Positions 26,059 through 29,709 of a stretch of DNA of 29,709 nt are shown piece after piece (position 1 is the first letter of the stretch; each line of letters starts with the position of its first letter). Both the position numbers and the translations under genes were made by a program. The notes beneath the pieces were generated by a model. It had not been told where the DNA came from, did not search any database, and worked only from the letters and a program-made list of their open reading frames with translations. This DNA is from Paulinella micropora (taxonomy: Eukaryota; Cercozoa; Imbricatea; Euglyphida), in assembly GCA_009731375.1 (NCBI GenBank), contig BJOX01000027.1, forward strand, positions 937,144-966,852. Reading direction: 5' to 3'.

Positions 26059-26307
26059 CTCGTGTACCGGCTGGCCGTCCTGCTCCACCACCTCCTCCTC
26101 CACCTCCTCCACCACCTCCACCACCTCCTCCTCACCCTCCAAGCCATCAGCTCCCTCCTTCTCCTTCTCCTTCTCCACTACTTCTGCCCCCTTCTCCTCC
26201 TCCTCATCCACGCGAGATGCCCCGGGTTTCCTCTCCCTTGTTACTTCCTCCTCTTCCTCCTCTTCCTCCCCTTGCGGCTCCACAACCACCGTCTCCTCCG
26301 TTGCCTT
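26059..26307 (-). CDS. Exon: strongly acidic segment (KATEETVVVEPQGEEEE ...)
   Basis: A 249-nt exon (83 codons), phase 0 to 0, acceptor GTGAG, donor GAG|GTATGT. It begins KATEETVVVEPQGEEEEEEE, continues VTRERKPGASRVDEEEEKG and ends EQDGQPVHE. It is mostly Glu and Val with a few Lys. An AG three bases downstream would drop the first Lys without changing the frame. The intron on its upstream side is (TG)n on the gene strand. Confidence 0.8.
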
Positions 26308-26309
26308 CT

Positions 26310-26367
<58 letters not shown>

Positions 26368-26975
26368 CACACGCATACGCACACCGCGTACATACATACA
26401 TACATACATACATACATACATACATACATACATACATACATACATACACATACATACATACATACATGCATACATGCATACATGCATACATGCATACATG
26501 CATACATGCATACATACATACATACATACATACATACATACATACATGCATACATACATACACACACATACATACATACATACATACATACATACACATA
26601 CATACATACACACATACATACATACACACATACATACATACATACATACATACATACATACACACACACATACATACATACATAGATACATAGATACATA
26701 CATACATACATATACATACATACATACATACACACATACATACACACACATACATACATACATACATACATACATACACATACATACATACATACAAACA
26801 TGCATACATATATATACATACATACATACATATACATACATACATACATACACATCCATCCATCCATCCATCCATCCATCCATCCATCCATACATACATA
26901 CATACATACATACCATACCATACAACCATATAACCATACATACACACATACATACATGCATACACAGGTACACAC
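26308..26975. repeat. AC, ACAT and CATC tracts
   Basis: (AC)n 26310-26385, (ACAT)n with TGCA and ACAC variants to 26850, (CATC)n 26853-26890. No gene is visible. Confidence 0.92.
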
Positions 26976-27046
26976 CTCCTCTTGTTCTTGTTCTTGTTCT
27001 TGTGGTTGTTCTTCCGTTCGTCTGCGCCTTGAACGTATAGCGCGCT
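26976..27046 (-). CDS. Exon: RAIRSRRRRTEEQPQEQEQE
   Basis: A 71-nt exon, phase 1 to 0, acceptor GCAG|AG, donor GAG|GTGTGT. It encodes RAIRSRRRRTEEQPQEQEQE and QEE. The 5' part has degenerate relatives upstream at about 27490-27535 (two-base insertion) and 28215-28240, so the fragment rule holds here too. What precedes it in the protein is not established. Confidence 0.6.
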
Positions 27047-27069
27047 CTGCACAGTGCATAATAGTACAT

Positions 27070-27161
27070 TATGCGGCTAGCCACAAATTTGACGTGCTTT
27101 GCGGGCGAGCCGGGCCGGGCCGGCGTGCCCGCAAAACACGTCAAATTTGGCGCGCCGCATA
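27070..27161. repeat. Near-perfect foldback, 92 nt
   Basis: Arms 27084-27106 and 27127-27149 are 23 nt with one mismatch (GTGCTTTG versus GTGTTTTG) around a 20-nt GC-rich loop. Outside them, TATGCGGC (27070-27077) pairs with GCCGCATA (27154-27161). It lies in the intron upstream of the exon at 26976-27046. Confidence 0.88.
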
Positions 27162-27167
27162 TGTAGT

Positions 27168-27210
27168 TTTATCGGTAACCTGGCCACATTTTGTGGAGGT
27201 GACCGATAAA
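27168..27210. repeat. Second adjacent foldback, 43 nt
   Basis: Arms TTTATCGGTAACCT (27168-27181) and AGGTGACCGATAAA (27197-27210) pair with one mismatch; inside, CCACA pairs with TGTGG around TTT. It follows the first hairpin by six bases. Confidence 0.88.
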
Positions 27211-28534
<1,324 letters not shown>

Positions 28535-28560
28535 AGCATGCGCTGCGACCACAACGTCCA
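28535..28560 (-). CDS. Possible mini-exon DVVVAAHA
   Basis: A 26-nt island with acceptor TGTAG and donor GCT|GTATCT; one frame reads DVVVAAHA. Related islands ending in GCN|GTATNT occur at 27.2-27.8 kb. No phase check is possible. Confidence 0.35.
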
Positions 28561-28763
28561 CTACATTTATACATACATACGTACATACATACATACATAC
28601 ATACATATATACATATATACATGCACATATGCATACATACATACATACATACATACATACATACACATACATACATACATACATACATACACACATACAT
28701 ACAGACATACAGACATACAGACACACATACATACATAAATACATACATACATTCATACATACA

Positions 28764-28794
<31 letters not shown>

Positions 28795-28883
28795 CATTAT
28801 ATACATACATACATACATACACACACAATACATACATACATACATACATACATACATACATACATACATACATAGCTAGCTAC

Positions 28884-28904
28884 CTGAGGCTTGTGTGCGT
28901 TTGG
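28884..28904 (-). CDS. Possible 21-nt microexon PNAHKPQ, copy 1
   Basis: Acceptor CGCTCTTCAG, donor CAG|GTAGCT; reads PNAHKPQ in one frame. The second copy at 29042-29062 has the same boundaries and one synonymous difference (AAC/AAT). (ACAT)n lies on both sides. Confidence 0.45.
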
Positions 28905-29041
28905 CTGAAGAGCGCGGTCGACATGCATACATACATACATACATACATTACATACATACACACACATACATACATACACACACATACATACATAGCTATG
29001 TATGTATGTATGTATGTATGTATGTATGTATGTACTGCTAC

Positions 29042-29062
29042 CTGAGGCTTGTGTGCATTTGG
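29042..29062 (-). CDS. Possible 21-nt microexon PNAHKPQ, copy 2
   Basis: Acceptor CGCTCTTCAG, donor CAG|GTAGCA; PNAHKPQ. The similarity to copy 1 extends through the pyrimidine-rich intron end (GTCGACCTCGCTCTTCAG), so acceptor and exon were duplicated together. Confidence 0.45.
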
Positions 29063-29179
29063 CTGAAGAGCGAGGTCGACGTGCTCTCCGTAACGTGTTA
29101 GGGCTATAATGTATGTAATGTATGTAATGTGTTGGGGCTGTACCTGCATAAGCTAAGGGTTGAAAAAAAAAAAAAAAGA

Positions 29180-29248
<69 letters not shown>

Positions 29249-29487
29249 GTGCTTCTCTGTCAATGGCGAATGCATTTCTGCACATGTGCCTCCATCGTCT
29301 CACCCGTGAGGGGAGTACGAAGATTTGACGATAGGCTCTACTGACACCCCCGCAAGGCAGCTCCAAGCCTTCCAGACAGACCAATACTTTCAAAGAAAAT
29401 ATCCTTTGAAAATACTGGCACCGACGGGAATCGAACTGGCGACAGGTCCCAGATGGTAGACCTTAACCACTGGGCTATCGCGGTGCC
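29249..29487 (-). mobile_element. SINE with tRNA-like head and ATT tail
   Basis: On the minus strand, 29487-29417 is a 71-nt tRNA-like head: a perfect 7-bp acceptor stem (GGCACCG/CGGTGCC), A-box TAGCCCAGTGG and B-box AGTTCGATTCC. The T stem is mismatched, so it is a tRNA-derived promoter, not a working tRNA. A 168-bp body follows, ending GACAGAGAAGCAC, then an (ATT)n tail at 29248-29182. The head would be transcribed by RNA polymerase III. The autonomous partner is unknown. Confidence 0.85.
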
Positions 29488-29489
29488 AC

Positions 29490-29568
<79 letters not shown>

Positions 29569-29578
29569 GTAATAATAG

Positions 29579-29709
29579 TGCTTCTCTGTCAATGGCTGAT
29601 GCATTTCTGCACATGCGCCTCCATCGTCTCACCCGTGAGGGGAGTACGAAGAATTGACGATAAGCTCTAATGACACCCCCGCAAGGGCAGTTCCAACACT
29701 TCCAGACGG
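29579..29709 (-). mobile_element. Second SINE, 3' part, runs off the window
   Basis: The body matches 29249-29380 at roughly 90 percent by eye. Its ATT tail (29578-29489 on the minus strand) runs straight into the head of the first SINE, so the two stand head-to-tail. The tRNA-like head lies beyond 29709. Confidence 0.85.

Noticed and set aside
29417-29487. Functional tRNA gene
   Set aside because: The acceptor stem and both boxes are good, but the T stem is mismatched, the anticodon loop does not fit seven bases, and a SINE body and tail follow.

Overview
The window is eukaryotic nuclear DNA. Spliceosomal exons on the minus strand sit in a sea of simple-sequence repeats: (ACAT)n/(ATGT)n, (GATA)n/(TATC)n, (AG)n/(CT)n, (ATT)n, pentamers and hexamers. 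There are also SINE copies with tRNA-like heads and five assembly gaps (7895-7904, 9953-10528, 15494-15503, 16059-16185, 19962-20190). The species cannot be named from sequence alone. A protist or alga with GC-richer exons and some GC-AG introns (an alveolate, for example) would fit, but that is a guess.

Nearly all long open frames are translated microsatellites ([23 protein letters not shown]). Read on the minus strand for acceptors, donors and phase, the non-repetitive islands assemble into one long gene ending at a TGA at 13-15. Its last ten exons (6715 down to 13) join in phase without conflict. They encode a C-terminal tandem BRCT module of the BRCA1/BARD1 kind: CTHLV...RTLK, WVVSADW, a linker, IYVDGKY...LVTHAGAQ, then WLFDSISHFQVQ.

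Upstream in the same gene are lysine/glutamate-rich exons and a RanBP2-type zinc finger whose tryptophan comes from the preceding exon (14920-14950 joined to 13545-13750). Another exon run (27046 down to 22397) has acidic and serine/lysine-rich segments and a second RanBP2 finger split by an intron (23386 | 22950). One join, between 22397 and 20924, is not established, so two genes cannot be fully excluded. The 5' end lies beyond the window.

The most unusual feature is that almost every exon has tandem fragment copies. Usually the fragments upstream of the intact exon keep its acceptor and 5' part, and those downstream keep its 3' part and donor; each is cut off at a microsatellite. Several copies differ from the intact exon only at synonymous sites. 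One family is a 14-copy array of 52-nt exons of which only one can be used without breaking the frame.

Layout, low to high: BRCT exons and fragments (1-6715); GATA array with 11 copies of one exon start (6.9-8.75 kb); charged exons (9.0-9.95 kb); gap; 14-copy array (10.68-12.52 kb); exon with an interrupted twin (12.89-13.2 kb); zinc-finger exons (13.5-14.96 kb); modular phase-1 exons (15.7-18.35 kb); retroelement-like insert (19.0-19.6 kb); SINE head (20.2 kb); duplicated 50-bp islands and unique DNA (20.9-22.25 kb); second zinc-finger run (22.4-24.4 kb); five-copy exon array (24.4-25.1 kb); acidic exons (26.06-27.05 kb); twin hairpins (27.07-27.21 kb); small exon-like islands (27.2-29.06 kb); two head-to-tail SINEs (29.25 kb to the end).
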